A DNA stretch of 64,000 nucleotides from Pseudomonas sp. NBRC 111124 (GCF_001320245.1 NZ_BCBA01000034.1:1-64000); one strand, 5' to 3'; shown: positions 26,537 to 36,014, numbered from the stretch's first letter. Program-made: numbers and translations. Notes: generated by a model from the sequence alone, not told the origin.

Positions 26537-26652
26537 TCGGCTTCTGGCCGCACCCCTTCGCCCCCGCAACCTACTGAACACGGTCGGCACCTTCCCTCGC
26601 TGAAGTTCATGCCCGCCGTCTGGCTTATTCGCCTCATATCAGGTGGCAATAC
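26537..26652 (+). promoter_or_regulatory. C-rich untranslated leader before the DMT gene, possible Rho-loading region
   Basis: The stretch gccgcaccccttcgcccc onward is rich in C and poor in stable structure, and has no T-tract terminator. Just upstream, AGGCGG pairs with CCGCCT (26493-26511 region) inside the leader frame. A Rho-dependent attenuation role is inference only. Confidence 0.3.
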
Positions 26653-27534
26653 ATGTCTGTCTTCAATAAAGCATCCGTGGCCTCGGCGGCCACTACCAGC
26701 CTGTTCGTCCTGCTCTGGAGCAGCGGCGCGATCGTTTCCAAACTTGGCCTGGCCCATGCCAGCCCCTTCGCCTTCCTGCTGCTGCGTTCGGCGCTGGCCC
26801 TGGCCGGGCTGCTGCTGGTCGGCCCGCTGCTCGGCCTGCGCTGGCCGCGTACACGGGGGGCGATGCTGCGTGCCCTGGGCACCGGCTGCGTGCTGCTCGG
26901 CGCTTACCAGATCTTTTACCTGCTGGCGCTCAACACCCATGTCACCCCTGGGGTGATGGCTACGGTGATGGGGGTGCAACCGATCCTTACCGTGGTACTG
27001 ATCGAGCGCCAGCGCTCCTGGAGCCGGCTGTTCGGCCTGGGGCTTGGGCTGGGCGGGCTGGTGATGGTGGTCTACCAGGGCATCAACCTCGGTGGGGTGT
27101 CGCTGCTCGGCATGCTGTTCGCGTTGCTGGCGCTGGCCAGCATGACCGTCGGCTCGATCCTGCAGAAGCGCATTACCGACAACCCCATGGGTACACTGCC
27201 GTTGCAGTACATCGCCGGTTTCGCCATGTGTGCCGTGTTCGCGCCGCTGCAACCGCTGCACGTCGACTGGACCGGTGGTTTCGTCGGTGCGCTGCTGTGG
27301 ATGGGGCTGGTCGTTTCGCTGTTGGCGACCTTGCTGCTGTACCGGCTGATCGCCAAGGGTAACCTGGTCAACGTGACCAGCCTGTTCTACCTGGTGCCGG
27401 CAGTGACCGCGGTGATGGACTTGCTGATCTTCGGCAACCGCCTGGCGCCGTTGAGCCTGCTGGGCATGGGGCTGATCGTGGTCGGCCTGCTGTTCGTATT
27501 CCGCAAGCCGGCAGCCCGGCTGGCCGAGGCGTAA
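26653..27534 (+). CDS. DMT superfamily transporter (EamA family)
   Basis: 293 residues with ten predicted helices arranged as two EamA repeats: LFVLLWSSGAIVSKLGLAHASPFAFLLLR early and LYRLIAKGNLVNVTSLFYLVPAVTAVMDLLIFG late. EamA proteins commonly export amino acids or related metabolites. Start ATG 26653 with AGGTGG 6-8 bases upstream. It is preceded by a long leader region with a candidate regulatory peptide. The DUF4265 gene converges just 3 bp after its stop. Confidence 0.9.
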   Translation: MSVFNKASVASAATTSLFVLLWSSGAIVSKLGLAHASPFAFLLLRSALALAGLLLVGPLLGLRWPRTRGAMLRALGTGCVLLGAYQIFYLLALNTHVTPGVMATVMGVQPILTVVLIERQRSWSRLFGLGLGLGGLVMVVYQGINLGGVSLLGMLFALLALASMTVGSILQKRITDNPMGTLPLQYIAGFAMCAVFAPLQPLHVDWTGGFVGALLWMGLVVSLLATLLLYRLIAKGNLVNVTSLFYLVPAVTAVMDLLIFGNRLAPLSLLGMGLIVVGLLFVFRKPAARLAEA

Positions 27535-27537
27535 GGC

Positions 27538-27996
27538 CTAGCGGAATTCTTCGGGGATGGCATGACGCAACACGCCCTCCTCGAAGTCCAGGATGCCGGC
27601 TTCGCGCTGGGTCAGCAGGTAGTAGAGCAGGGTGTCGGCGGATTGCGTTGCCGGCACCTCGACCGCCAGCATCCTGACCGCTTTTTCCACCTCGCAGGTG
27701 CAGCCGAACTCGGTCAGGGCCTCGAGTACTTGCTCCACGGTTTCCGGTGGTTTGACGACGACGCGGAACACCGACACTCCAGCGCTCTGCTGCAAGGCAT
27801 CGAACCAGGCCTGGTCGCCCTCGTGGCGGATGCTGATGATGTCGCCGGGCGCGATGCCGTAGACGTGGAAGGGGATGCTGTCGACTCGATGGCCGCCTGC
27901 GACCGCGTGTGTCCACAAACCTTCCACCGAGGCTGGCGGGTAGCCGCTCGCGTCCTGCTCCAGGCGGAACAGCACCTTCCTGACCGTGTCGCTCAT
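27538..27996 (-). CDS. DUF4265 family protein
   Basis: 152 residues from ATG 27996 (MSDTVRKVLFRLEQD). It contains the DUF4265 core: ESL-like VEGLWTHAV, FHVYGIAPGDIISIRHEGDQAWFDALQQSAGVSVFRVVV and FGCTCEVEKAVRMLAVEVPAT (about 30-130), followed by an acidic Leu-rich end. Function is unknown. An alternative ATG at 28005 lies just after the TGA of the upstream DMT gene (4 nt between stop and start), so translation is probably coupled to it. Confidence 0.75.
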   Translation of the reverse strand: MSDTVRKVLFRLEQDASGYPPASVEGLWTHAVAGGHRVDSIPFHVYGIAPGDIISIRHEGDQAWFDALQQSAGVSVFRVVVKPPETVEQVLEALTEFGCTCEVEKAVRMLAVEVPATQSADTLLYYLLTQREAGILDFEEGVLRHAIPEEFR

Positions 27997-28009
27997 GCTC
28001 CGCATCGCC

Positions 28010-28885
28010 TCACGTACGCGCCGGGCGCAGCACCAGCCACAGCGCCAGGGCAATCAGTACACCACCATACACATGGGCCATCGACAACGGCTCGTCGAGC
28101 AGCCATGCCCCCCACAATACACCGAACACCGGGATCAGGAAGGTCACGGTACTGGCCCTGACCGGGCCGATTTCGGCCAGCAGACGGAAATACAGGATGT
28201 AGGCGAAGGCGGTGCACAGCAGGCCCAGGCCCAGCAGCGACAGCCACACCTGCCAGCCGCCCCAGCTCGCGGGCGGCTGGCTGAGTGCGCTCCAGGCGAA
28301 CAGCGGGCTCATCAGCAAGGTGGCGCCTAGCATGCTGCCCAAGGCCGACAGGCGGCTGTCCAGCCCGCTGATCCAGCGCCGCGCGAGGAAGCCGGCAAAA
28401 CCGTAGCAGGTGGTGGCCGCCAAGCAGGCCAGGGCGCCCTGCACCAGGGCCATGTCCAGCGCTACCGGGCCTGCGCCGCTGAGGATGCCGACACCAAACA
28501 GGCCGAGGAAGATGCCGCCGAGCTTGGGCAAGGTCATGGCCTCGCGGAAAAACAGCGCGCCGATCAGCACGCCCATCAGCGGTGTGGTGGCATTGAAAAT
28601 GGCCGAATAGCCGGCGGGCAGCACTTGCGCGGCCACCGAATAGAAGGTGGCCGGGATGCCGGAGTTGATCATGCCCAGTACCAGGCAGGCGCCCAGCTTG
28701 CCGTCGAAGTGCCAGCGCACTCGGCTGGCGGCGAGGATGGCGATCAGGCCCAGGCAGGCGATGGAAACGCGAAAGAACGCGGTGGGGATGGTACCCAGCT
28801 CAGGGGCGATGATGCGCATGAACAGGAAACTCGCCCCCCAGACAGCGGCAAGGGTCAGCAGGCGGGTTAGGGCGATGGGGCTCAC
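28010..28885 (-). CDS. DMT superfamily transporter (EamA family)
   Basis: 291 residues, ten helices in two EamA units; typical phrases are [13 protein letters not shown] at the N-terminus, [23 protein letters not shown] in the first half and [35 protein letters not shown] in the second. GTG start at 28885 with GGAG 6 bases upstream. It precedes the DUF4265 gene in the same transcript. It is not a close repeat of the DMT gene at 26.6 kb. Substrate unknown; amino acid or metabolite efflux is typical. Confidence 0.9.
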   Translation of the reverse strand: MSPIALTRLLTLAAVWGASFLFMRIIAPELGTIPTAFFRVSIACLGLIAILAASRVRWHFDGKLGACLVLGMINSGIPATFYSVAAQVLPAGYSAIFNATTPLMGVLIGALFFREAMTLPKLGGIFLGLFGVGILSGAGPVALDMALVQGALACLAATTCYGFAGFLARRWISGLDSRLSALGSMLGATLLMSPLFAWSALSQPPASWGGWQVWLSLLGLGLLCTAFAYILYFRLLAEIGPVRASTVTFLIPVFGVLWGAWLLDEPLSMAHVYGGVLIALALWLVLRPART

Positions 28886-28968
28886 AACGGTCTCCGGGTA
28901 CTACAGGGCAGGGCGCGAGTGTACGTGACTGGCTTGGGTGATTCTTGTGCTTTCTTGCGCTGTAAACC

Positions 28969-28994
28969 TGCACCGGCCTCTTCGCGGGTACAGG
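28969..28994 (+). repeat. Partial REP remnant
   Basis: caccggcctcttcgcgggta resembles the first half of a REP unit; the second half (cccgctcccacagg) is absent. It lies about 40 bp upstream of aceK. Confidence 0.55.
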
Positions 28995-29032
28995 CTAATC
29001 TCATAAGCTCATCCAGCCCCGAGGTCCTTAGC

Positions 29033-30748
29033 ATGCCCCAACCTTGGCCCGCAGCCGACATCGCCCGGACAATCCTCGACGGCTTCGACAATTACCGTGA
29101 ACACTTCCAGCAGATAACCCTGGGCGCCCGCGAACGCTTCGAGCAGGCGCGCTGGCAGGACATCCAGCGCGCTTCGGCTGCGCGCATCAACCTCTATGAA
29201 GAGAAAGTCGCCGAGGTCAACGGCAACCTGCGCCAGGCCTTTGCGCAGGACGTGTTGCTCGATGTGGAACAGTGGCCGCTGGTGAAAAACGCCTACATTC
29301 GCCTGATTGACCCGCGCCTGGACGACGAGCTGGCGGAGACCTGGTACAACTCGCTGTTCTGCAGCCTGTTCAGCCATGACCAGATCAGCGACGGCTGCAT
29401 GTTCATCCACACCACTCGGCCTTCGATCCGCGCCCACGAGCGCGCTGCGCAGACCCGCACCTATACGCTAGGCGCGGGTCTGAAAAGCCTGCTGCGGGCG
29501 ATCTTCGCCGATTACCCGTTCGATGCACCCTATGGCGACCTGGAAAGCGACCTTGCGCGCCTCGAGGAGCAACTGCGCGAATGCCTGCCGGACTGGGTGT
29601 GCAAGGACCCGGCCCTGGCCGTGGAGCTGTTCGTGCCGGTGTTGTACCGCAACAAGGGCGCCTACCTGGTCGGCCGCCTTTACAACAGCGACGAGCAATG
29701 GCCGCTGGTGATCGCGCTGCTGCACCGTGAAGGCCATGGGATCGAGGCCGATGCGTTGATCACCGACGAGGCCGAGGTGTCGATCATCTTCTCGTTCACC
29801 CGTTCGTACTTCATGGCCGACGTGCCGGTGCCAGGGGAGTTCGTCAACTTCCTCAAGCGCATTCTGCCGGGCAAGCACATCGCCGAGCTGTACACCTCGA
29901 TCGGCTTCTACAAGCAGGGCAAGTCTGAATTCTACCGCGCCCTGATCAACCACCTGGCCAGCAGCGACGACCGCTTCGTCATGGCCCCTGGGGTGCGCGG
30001 CATGGTCATGAGCGTGTTCACCCTGCCGGGCTTCAATACGGTGTTCAAGATCATCAAGGACCGCTTCGCGCCGTCCAAGACGGTCGACCGCGCCACGGTA
30101 ATCGACAAATACCGGCTGGTAAAAAGCGTCGACCGGGTGGGGCGCATGGCCGATACCCAGGAGTTTGCCGATTTCCGCTTCCCGCGCAGCAAGTTCGAGC
30201 CCGAGTGCCTGGCAGAGCTTCTGGAGGTGGCCCCCTCGACGGTGGCACTGGAGGGCGACACGGTGCTGGTGCGGCACTGCTGGACCGAGCGGCGCATGAC
30301 TCCGCTCAACCTGTATCTGGAGCACGCCAGCCAAGGGCAAGTGCTCGAAGCGCTGGAAGATTACGGGCTGGCCATCAAGCAGCTGGCGGCGGCCAACATC
30401 TTCCCGGGTGACATGCTGCTGAAGAACTTCGGGGTTACCCGGCATGGGCGGGTGGTGTTCTACGACTATGACGAGATCAGCTTTCTGACCGAGGTGAACT
30501 TCAGGCACATTCCGCCGCCGCGCTACCCGGAGGATGAGATGTCCGGCGAGCCGTGGTATTCGATCGGGCCGCACGATGTGTTTCCCGAAGAGTTTCCGCC
30601 GTTCCTGTTTGCCGATATCGGCCAGCGCCGGCTGTTCAGCCGGTTGCATGGGGATTTGTATGACGCGGACTACTGGAAGCGGCTGCAGGCGGCGATCCGC
30701 GAGGGCAAGGTAATTGATGTGTTTCCGTACCGGCGCAAGGGGCGGTGA
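29033..30748 (+). CDS. aceK: Isocitrate dehydrogenase kinase/phosphatase
   Basis: 571 residues, the standard AceK length. The regulatory domain fills the N-terminal half; the kinase-like domain holds the ATP loop region ([32 protein letters not shown], about 315-345) with the nucleotide Lys in VFKIIKD, and the catalytic stretch [29 protein letters not shown] (about 460-490), whose DYDE holds the metal/catalytic acid. It phosphorylates and dephosphorylates isocitrate dehydrogenase to steer carbon to the glyoxylate shunt. ATG 29033 gives [11 protein letters not shown]; longer upstream frame lacks similarity. The gene is alone, not with aceA/aceB. Confidence 0.95.
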   Translation: MPQPWPAADIARTILDGFDNYREHFQQITLGARERFEQARWQDIQRASAARINLYEEKVAEVNGNLRQAFAQDVLLDVEQWPLVKNAYIRLIDPRLDDELAETWYNSLFCSLFSHDQISDGCMFIHTTRPSIRAHERAAQTRTYTLGAGLKSLLRAIFADYPFDAPYGDLESDLARLEEQLRECLPDWVCKDPALAVELFVPVLYRNKGAYLVGRLYNSDEQWPLVIALLHREGHGIEADALITDEAEVSIIFSFTRSYFMADVPVPGEFVNFLKRILPGKHIAELYTSIGFYKQGKSEFYRALINHLASSDDRFVMAPGVRGMVMSVFTLPGFNTVFKIIKDRFAPSKTVDRATVIDKYRLVKSVDRVGRMADTQEFADFRFPRSKFEPECLAELLEVAPSTVALEGDTVLVRHCWTERRMTPLNLYLEHASQGQVLEALEDYGLAIKQLAAANIFPGDMLLKNFGVTRHGRVVFYDYDEISFLTEVNFRHIPPPRYPEDEMSGEPWYSIGPHDVFPEEFPPFLFADIGQRRLFSRLHGDLYDADYWKRLQAAIREGKVIDVFPYRRKGR

Positions 30749-30749
30749 C

Positions 30750-31610
30750 TTATCCCTTCAGGCATTTCATTTCACTGAAGTCGGTACGCACCTTGGTCAG
30801 CCGCTCTTGCAGGTACTGGCGCTGCACCGGTGTACTCAGGTGCAGCAAGTCAATCAACAGGCTGCGTGCCTGCTGTTCGGTATTCTCAAAGGCGGCGCGA
30901 TATTCCGGGGTCCACAGGCTTTCCTTGTGTTGCAGCAAGGTGGCCAGGCGTGGCTCGAAGCTGGCGTCGTTGCGCTGGTCCATGGCCAGCATCAGCTGTT
31001 GCTGCCAGTGCTGGCGGTTGGCGATCCATTGGCGGTTCTGGTCACCCAGCGCCTGCGACCAAGCCTGCACACGCTGGTGCTGGGCAGCATTGAGCTCGCC
31101 AAACCAGTTGTTCAGGCGTTTTTCCATGCGTTCGCTGCGCCTGGCGATCTGCTTGGCCAAGGGCGTGTCGACATATTCCTTTTGCCGCTCGCTGATGTCG
31201 TTGCGCAAGGCATCGCGCATTTGCGCCACTTGCTTATCGCTCATGCCGCGCAGCAGCTCGGTGGCCGAAGGGGTGATTTCTTCGGCTACCCGGCCGATCG
31301 CCTGGCGGGCTTCGACCGTGCGTTGCTGCAGCGCCTGGTCGGTTACCTGGTCCTTGGCGACCATGTCGCGTACCCGATCAAGCCAGTCAAGGTAGCTCGG
31401 CAGCTGGGTCTGGCAGTGCCAGGCCAGGTGCTTCTTGAGCCGTTCGTCGAGCAATGCCTTCTGCTCACGGTTCATCGCCAGGTAGTCGCCCAGCGACCAG
31501 GGCACCAGGCGGTCGAGGTTGCGATACGCCAGGTCGATGCGGCTGCAGGCCGTCAGTGCCATGGCGCAGGCGATGACGATGAGCAGGGCTTTGGACAGGC
31601 GTACAGGCAT
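30750..31610 (-). CDS. DUF6279-type lipoprotein
   Basis: 286 residues. Lipoprotein signal: RLSKALLIVIACAMALTAC with the lipobox Leu-Thr-Ala-Cys near residue 23, followed by Ser, which favours outer-membrane sorting. The mature part is almost all helical and highly charged (RIDLAYRNLDRLVPWSLGDYLAMNREQKALLDERLKKHLAWHC at its start), matching DUF6279. Function unknown. AAGGAC 7 bases ahead of ATG 31610. It converges on aceK with one base between stops. Confidence 0.8.
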   Translation of the reverse strand: MPVRLSKALLIVIACAMALTACSRIDLAYRNLDRLVPWSLGDYLAMNREQKALLDERLKKHLAWHCQTQLPSYLDWLDRVRDMVAKDQVTDQALQQRTVEARQAIGRVAEEITPSATELLRGMSDKQVAQMRDALRNDISERQKEYVDTPLAKQIARRSERMEKRLNNWFGELNAAQHQRVQAWSQALGDQNRQWIANRQHWQQQLMLAMDQRNDASFEPRLATLLQHKESLWTPEYRAAFENTEQQARSLLIDLLHLSTPVQRQYLQERLTKVRTDFSEMKCLKG

Positions 31611-31741
31611 GTGCAGGTCCTTGCAGTGGCTGGCCACTCGGTAGACGCAAGGGTAGCGGGTGCGGTTCCACCGAATCAGTGATCGGGCAGTGCGGTGGCT
31701 TCAGGTGTAGAATAGCCGCCTTGTCTTGAGGAACATCGGAA

Positions 31742-32578
31742 ATGGCTCTACTTGGGCGTTACAACAGTTTGCAAATCGTGAAACACGTGGAATTCGGCCT
31801 GTACCTGGATGGCGGCTCCGACGGTGAGATCCTGCTGCCAGGGCGTTACATCCCGAAGAACGCCGAAACCGAGGTCGACGACTGGCTGAACGTGTTCCTT
31901 TACCTGGATAGCGATGACAAGCTCATTGCCACCACGGAAAAGCCCAAGGTGCAGGTCGGCGAGTTCGCCAGCCTCAAGGTCAAGGACATCAATGGGGCCG
32001 GTATCTTCCTGGACTGGGGGCTGCCCAAAGACTTGCTGATGCCGTATTCCGAAGAAACCCGGCAACTGAAGATCGGCGATTACTGCGTGGTGCATGCCTA
32101 CCTCGACAAACGCACCCGCCGCATCACTGCCACTTCACGCCTGGACCGCTACCTGGACATCACCCCGGCTCAATACCAGGTTGGCCAGCCGGTCGAGTTG
32201 CTGGTGGCCGGCGAAACGCCAATGGGCTTCAAGGCCATCATCAACAACCGCCACTGGGGCCTGATCCACAAGAACGAGGTGTTCAAGTTCCTGCGTTCGG
32301 GTATGCATGTGGAAGGCTTCATCAAGGAAGTGCGCCATGACGGCAAGATCGCCCTGAGCCTGCAGCCAGTTGGCAAGGCGCTGGGCGACGACCTGCAGGA
32401 GCGCATCATGGCGCGCCTGGAGGCCGAGGGCGGGGTGCTGGCGGTGAGCGACAAGAGCGCCCCGGAAGTGATCAGCCAGCTGTTCAACGTCAGCAAGGGC
32501 AATTTCAAGAAGGCCATTGGCGGGTTGTTCAAGCAAGGCCGCATCGTCATCCATGACGAGCGCATCGAAAAGGCCTGA
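31742..32578 (+). CDS. CvfB-like S1-domain RNA-binding protein
   Basis: 278 residues. Tandem S1-type OB folds: first near GRYNSLQIVKHVEFGLYLDGG (about 4-24), another at LKVKDINGAGIFLDWGLPKDLLMPYSEE (about 78-105), a third around LVAGETPMGFKAIINNRHWGLIHKNEVF; a C-terminal winged helix VISQLFNVSKGNFKKAIGGLFKQGRIVI. This matches CvfB/YitL, RNA-binding regulators implicated in virulence gene expression in Firmicutes; role in pseudomonads is unclear. Convergent, directly abutting stop codons with the next gene (TGA to 32578, TCA from 32579). Confidence 0.88.
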   Translation: MALLGRYNSLQIVKHVEFGLYLDGGSDGEILLPGRYIPKNAETEVDDWLNVFLYLDSDDKLIATTEKPKVQVGEFASLKVKDINGAGIFLDWGLPKDLLMPYSEETRQLKIGDYCVVHAYLDKRTRRITATSRLDRYLDITPAQYQVGQPVELLVAGETPMGFKAIINNRHWGLIHKNEVFKFLRSGMHVEGFIKEVRHDGKIALSLQPVGKALGDDLQERIMARLEAEGGVLAVSDKSAPEVISQLFNVSKGNFKKAIGGLFKQGRIVIHDERIEKA

Positions 32579-32959
32579 TCAGGCCTGTACGAAGGTCCGG
32601 AAGTCCAGCTGCTCGCCACCGGGGCGGGTGTCGCGCAGCAGCGAGTCGCGGTCGGCGCTCAGGGCCAGGCTGATGGTCGAGCGGCGCTTGCCGGGGTTAC
32701 GCACTTCCATCTGCTCCTGGTGAGCACGCAGGAAGTTGACCGGCACCTTCAGGTGCTGCAGCTCGTCGCTTTCCGGGGTGTGCAGCAACAGGTTGACCCA
32801 GTCGGGCTGGCCCTTGCGAAGCAGTGCCACCGGCACCTCGAACCACCACAGGTTGCGTTTGCGGTCGAGGATGGCGAACAGGGTGTTGGCGCTGGTCAGC
32901 ACCGGGTTGGCCAGGGCCTGGTTGCGGCGGGCGATGGCGGCGGGTTTGTCGAGTTTCAT
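32579..32959 (-). CDS. Conserved hypothetical protein
   Basis: 126 residues, soluble, mixed alpha/beta, no signal peptide or known motif. Features are a basic N-terminus (MKLDKPAAIARRNQALANPV), a strand-like core LFAILDRKRNLWWFEVPVALLRKGQPDWVNLLLHT and a C-terminal LSADRDSLLRDTRPGGEQLDFRTFVQA. I do not recognise a family. Codon use matches the neighbours, and its stop abuts that of the S1 protein gene, which supports it being real. Confidence 0.7.
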   Translation of the reverse strand: MKLDKPAAIARRNQALANPVLTSANTLFAILDRKRNLWWFEVPVALLRKGQPDWVNLLLHTPESDELQHLKVPVNFLRAHQEQMEVRNPGKRRSTISLALSADRDSLLRDTRPGGEQLDFRTFVQA

Positions 32960-33233
32960 GCAGGTTCCTGCGGGTTGACGCTTGATTAGGGCTGCATTGT
33001 GAGGGGTGGCACCGGGCCTAGCAAGGTTTGCCGGCCTCTTCGCGATCAGGGCCGATTCTGACTGTTCGTAGCACCCTGGACAAAGCGCGCCTGCCCCTTG
33101 TCATCCTGCAGCAGTCGCCCGCTTGTTCGCCGTTCGGCTTGCGGCAGGCAAATTGATTGAAACTCTTGCAGAAGGTGCCCGGTCCATCGTCTGTCGACAC
33201 GTTCCCCGTGTCTCCATTTGCAGGAGATTTGCC
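32960..33233. other. Intergenic region with degenerate REP
   Basis: About 270 bp between the hypothetical gene and csbD. A partial REP (ccggcctcttcgcg) lies at 33031-33044. No other gene or hairpin is seen; the csbD promoter should be within the last 100 bp. Confidence 0.55.
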
Positions 33234-33413
33234 ATGAGCGGCACCAAAGACAAAGCGAAAGGTCTGGCCAACGAAGCAGTCGGCAACGTCAAGCAGGGCG
33301 TCGGCAAGGTGACGGATAACGACAAGCTGCGGGCGGAAGGCAAGGCTCAGGAGCTCAAGGGCGAAGCACAGCAGATCAAGGGTAATGTGAAGGATGCGGT
33401 GAAAAAGCCTTGA
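33234..33413 (+). CDS. CsbD-family stress protein
   Basis: 59 residues, entirely the CsbD domain: [25 protein letters not shown] followed by a second helix [25 protein letters not shown]. Small, Lys/Glu/Gly-rich and probably disordered or helical. CsbD-like proteins are strongly induced by stress in many bacteria, function unknown. CAGGAG 8 bases ahead of ATG 33234, intrinsic terminator 10 bp after the stop, so it is a single-gene unit. Confidence 0.92.
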   Translation: MSGTKDKAKGLANEAVGNVKQGVGKVTDNDKLRAEGKAQELKGEAQQIKGNVKDAVKKP

Positions 33414-33423
33414 TGTGAAACAG

Positions 33424-33465
33424 CCTGTTCCTGCCTCTTTTCCGGGCAGGAGCAGGTATTTTCTT
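33424..33465 (+). terminator. Rho-independent terminator of csbD gene
   Basis: CCTGTTCCTGCC pairs with GGCAGGAGCAGG (12 bp, one G-T) around a 9-nt loop, followed by tattttctt. Confidence 0.8.
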
Positions 33466-33551
33466 CAAGCATGTCCGGGAGCGGTACATCACCTGCGTGG
33501 TCTATTAGACTTAACCGTGTACTCAAGAATCAAGCGGCGAAAGGAGACGCT

Positions 33552-34502
33552 ATGATTTTCCCCGACCTGCGCGGTCTGCCCCTGCACCGCGTGCTGGTAT
33601 GCACCGTCAAGGAATTCCTCGACGACGAGATGTCCACGTATGCGTCAGCACTGGCCTATCAGATGCTGTTTTCGCTGTTTCCCTTCATCCTGTTCCTGGT
33701 AGCCCTGATCGGTTTTCTGCACCTGCCCGACTTTTTCTCCTGGTTGCGCCTGCAATCGGAGCTGGTGCTTCCCCCGCAGGCTCTGGAACAGGTGAACCCA
33801 GTTATAGACCAGTTGCAGCAGTCCAAGGGCGGGCTGCTGTCGGTGGGTATCGTCATCGCGCTGTGGACCGCCTCGGCCGGTGTGCGCCTGATGATGAGCG
33901 CCATGAATGCCGCCTATGACGTGCCCGAGGGGCGCCCGGTGTGGAAGCGCATTCCTTTGTCGATCGTCTACACCGTCGGCATCGCCGGCATGCTGCTGGC
34001 GGCGGCTGCACTGATGGTATTGGGGCCGCAGGTGATGGAGTGGATCGCCTCCCAGGTCGGCCTGCAGGAAATGATCGTCACCGTCTGGACAGTGCTGCGC
34101 TGGCCAGCAATCGTCATCCTGATGATGGTCGCCGTGGCATTGATTTATTACGTGATGCCGGACGTGAAGCAGAAGTTTCGCTTCATCACGCCCGGGTCGG
34201 TGCTGGCAGTAGTAGTATGGATCATCGCCTCCCTGGGCTTTGCTTACTACGTCAAGACCTTTGCCGACTACAACGCCATGTACGGCAGCATCGGTGCGAT
34301 CATCGTGCTGTTGCTGTACTTCTACATCTCTGCCGCGGTGCTGTTGCTGGGGGCGGAAATGAATGCGGTGATCGAGCACATGTCGAGCGAGGGCAAGAAC
34401 CCGGGCGAGAAGGATTTCACGGGCGAACCCGAGGAAACCATTACCGTGCTCGGCCATGAACGCCCGGTCGAGCCAGAACCGACCGAGCCGAGCCCGCGAT
34501 GA
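33552..34502 (+). CDS. YihY/BrkB-family inner-membrane protein
   Basis: 316 residues with about six membrane helices (around 33-55, 96-115, 140-163, 182-205, 215-237 and 245-268) and conserved [24 protein letters not shown] in helix 1, [38 protein letters not shown] mid-protein, and [22 protein letters not shown]. The family was once called ribonuclease BN by error; its function is unsettled. The C-terminus is acidic and Pro-rich ([10 protein letters not shown]...[11 protein letters not shown]). AAGGAG before ATG 33552; overlaps def by 4 nt. Confidence 0.9.
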   Translation: MIFPDLRGLPLHRVLVCTVKEFLDDEMSTYASALAYQMLFSLFPFILFLVALIGFLHLPDFFSWLRLQSELVLPPQALEQVNPVIDQLQQSKGGLLSVGIVIALWTASAGVRLMMSAMNAAYDVPEGRPVWKRIPLSIVYTVGIAGMLLAAAALMVLGPQVMEWIASQVGLQEMIVTVWTVLRWPAIVILMMVAVALIYYVMPDVKQKFRFITPGSVLAVVVWIIASLGFAYYVKTFADYNAMYGSIGAIIVLLLYFYISAAVLLLGAEMNAVIEHMSSEGKNPGEKDFTGEPEETITVLGHERPVEPEPTEPSPR

Positions 34503-35035
34503 TCCGTGACATTCTCAAGATGGGCGACGAGCGCCTGCTGCGTATCGCCCCACCGGTGCCTGAGCATCTGATTGGCAGCGCCGAACTGCAGCAGTTGATC
34601 GACGACATGTTCGAAACCATGCGCCATGTCGGTGGCGTGGGCCTGGCGGCACCGCAGATCGGTATCGACCTGCAGCTGGTGATCTTTGGTTTCGAGCGCA
34701 GCGAGCGTTACCCGGATGCCGAGCCGGTCCCGCAGACCATCCTGCTCAACCCGGTGATCACGCCGCTGACCACTGAGATCGAGGACGGTTGGGAGGGCTG
34801 CCTGTCGGTGCCCGGTCTGCGTGGGGTGGTGCCGCGCTTCAAGCACATCAGCTATGAAGGCATCGACCCGCAGGGCAACCCGATCAACCGCTTTGCCGAT
34901 GGTTTTCATGCGCGTGTGGTGCAGCATGAGTGCGACCACCTGATCGGCCGCCTGTACCCTTCGCGCATCCAGGACTTTGCCCGGTTCGGCTACACCGATG
35001 TGCTGTTCCCGGGGCTGGATGACAACGACGACTGA
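34499..35035 (+). CDS. def: Peptide deformylase
   Basis: 178 residues with all three deformylase motifs: [10 protein letters not shown] (about 46-55), EGCLSVPG (about 100-107) and QHECDHLIG (about 141-149) with the metal ligands Cys and two His. It removes the N-formyl group from new proteins. The start overlaps the YihY stop by 4 nt. This def copy is not beside fmt, so the genome probably also has a fmt-linked def. The last 46 bp are overlapped on the opposite strand by the GNAT gene. Confidence 0.93.
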   Translation: MIRDILKMGDERLLRIAPPVPEHLIGSAELQQLIDDMFETMRHVGGVGLAAPQIGIDLQLVIFGFERSERYPDAEPVPQTILLNPVITPLTTEIEDGWEGCLSVPGLRGVVPRFKHISYEGIDPQGNPINRFADGFHARVVQHECDHLIGRLYPSRIQDFARFGYTDVLFPGLDDNDD

Positions 35036-35439
35036 GCGCGCACCATGGCCAGCAGGCTTTTTCTGCGCTGGTAACGTTGCAGGCGCGAAGCCAGGGCTTC
35101 CGGCAGTTGCTCAGTGATGCTGAAGCCAAGGCGCTGGTAGTAGGCTGTGAGGTCGGGGTGGCAGAACAGCCAGGTCGGGCCGCTGTGCCCGGCCAGGGCC
35201 GCCTCGACCAATTGCGCGGCCACCCCACGCTTGCGTTGAAGTGGGGCGACGAACAGGCCGGTGAGCCAGTGGCCATCGGCAATGGCGCTGAGGCAGAGGC
35301 CGGCAACAATAGCATCAGTGCGCGCCACCCAGGATTCACCATCATTGGCTGCACGCATGCGCGAACCCTGCTGTTTGTAGAAGTGTTCGAGCAGTCGACG
35401 CTCGGGGCCAACGAGCAGGGCGCAGTGCAGGGCAGTCAT
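34990..35439 (-). CDS. GNAT-family N-acetyltransferase
   Basis: 149 residues. Acetyl-CoA-binding motif A reads [24 protein letters not shown] (about 59-82; the R/Q-x-x-G-x-A pattern RKRGVA), with motif B-like [21 protein letters not shown] (about 93-113). Substrate unknown. Its 3' end overlaps def antisense by 46 bp, where it adds a Ser-rich tail [13 protein letters not shown] that may be non-conserved. Confidence 0.85.
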   Translation of the reverse strand: MTALHCALLVGPERRLLEHFYKQQGSRMRAANDGESWVARTDAIVAGLCLSAIADGHWLTGLFVAPLQRKRGVAAQLVEAALAGHSGPTWLFCHPDLTAYYQRLGFSITEQLPEALASRLQRYQRRKSLLAMVRAQSSLSSSPGNSTSV

Positions 35440-35712
35440 GGGGTTACCTGGAACGGTTGGCTCTGGCTCGGTGGATCAGCCCTCGAGCCGTTTCGCTTTG
35501 TCGCAGATTGTTGCAAATCGTGCAAGGGTGAATGTCCGAGTTCAGGGTTCAACTATTCCCGACCAGGAGTAGAATTTTAACCATTCCCCCTGGTAGTAGA
35601 CGAAGCGGGATCGGTACTTCGTGTCATCTTCGCAGTTGATGACAACTTCTCCGGGCCATTGACGGCTTAAGAAGTCACTCGATCAGCTGGATTGCCTTAA
35701 AGGCCAAACCCT
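35440..35712. other. Leader region of DUF2790 gene with two hairpins
   Basis: About 270 bp. Near the 3' part two adjacent hairpins occur (listed separately). An AT-rich stretch agaattttaacc at about 35570 may hold the promoter. No gene seen. Confidence 0.5.
35600..35644 (+). promoter_or_regulatory. Tandem hairpins upstream of the DUF2790 gene
   Basis: ACGAAG/CTTCGT (35600-35605 with 35617-35622) is followed immediately by TGTCATC/GATGACA (35622-35628 with 35638-35644). They lie 70-110 bp before the ATG and could be operators or an RNA leader structure. Confidence 0.4.
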
Positions 35713-35970
35713 ATGAAACCATTACTGATTCTTGCACTGGTCGGTATGTCCTCGTTCGCCCTCGCCGATGAGGCCAAGCCGGTCTCCAGCGAGCCTGTGG
35801 CTCAGCAGTACGACTATTCCATGAACCTCGACATCAAACGGGTGATCAACCTGTCGACCATCCCCAATGTCTGTGAAGTAGTACCGGCGACCATGACCTA
35901 TGAAGACCATCATGGCCAGGTGCATACCATTCAGTACCGGGCGATGGGTGAAGGTTGCCAGCAAGGCTGA
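35713..35970 (+). CDS. DUF2790 family small periplasmic protein
   Basis: 85 residues. Signal peptide MKPLLILALVGMSSFALA, cut before DEAKP. The mature peptide contains the DUF2790 core YDYSMNLDIKRVINLSTIPNVCEVVPATMTYEDHHGQVHTIQYRAMGEGC, with a conserved pair of Cys. The family is largely restricted to Pseudomonas, is present in many paralogues, and has no established function. A 12-bp hairpin follows the stop. Confidence 0.85.
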   Translation: MKPLLILALVGMSSFALADEAKPVSSEPVAQQYDYSMNLDIKRVINLSTIPNVCEVVPATMTYEDHHGQVHTIQYRAMGEGCQQG

Positions 35971-35976
35971 TGCGTC

Positions 35977-36014
35977 GATGGCCTTGTCACCGGTCAAACG
36001 GCGACAAGGCCATC
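35977..36014. terminator. Perfect 12-bp hairpin after DUF2790 gene
   Basis: GATGGCCTTGTC pairs with GACAAGGCCATC across a 14-nt loop that itself has a CCG/CGG pair. There is no T-tract (tgcaattta follows), so termination is likely only partial or Rho-assisted. Confidence 0.5.
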
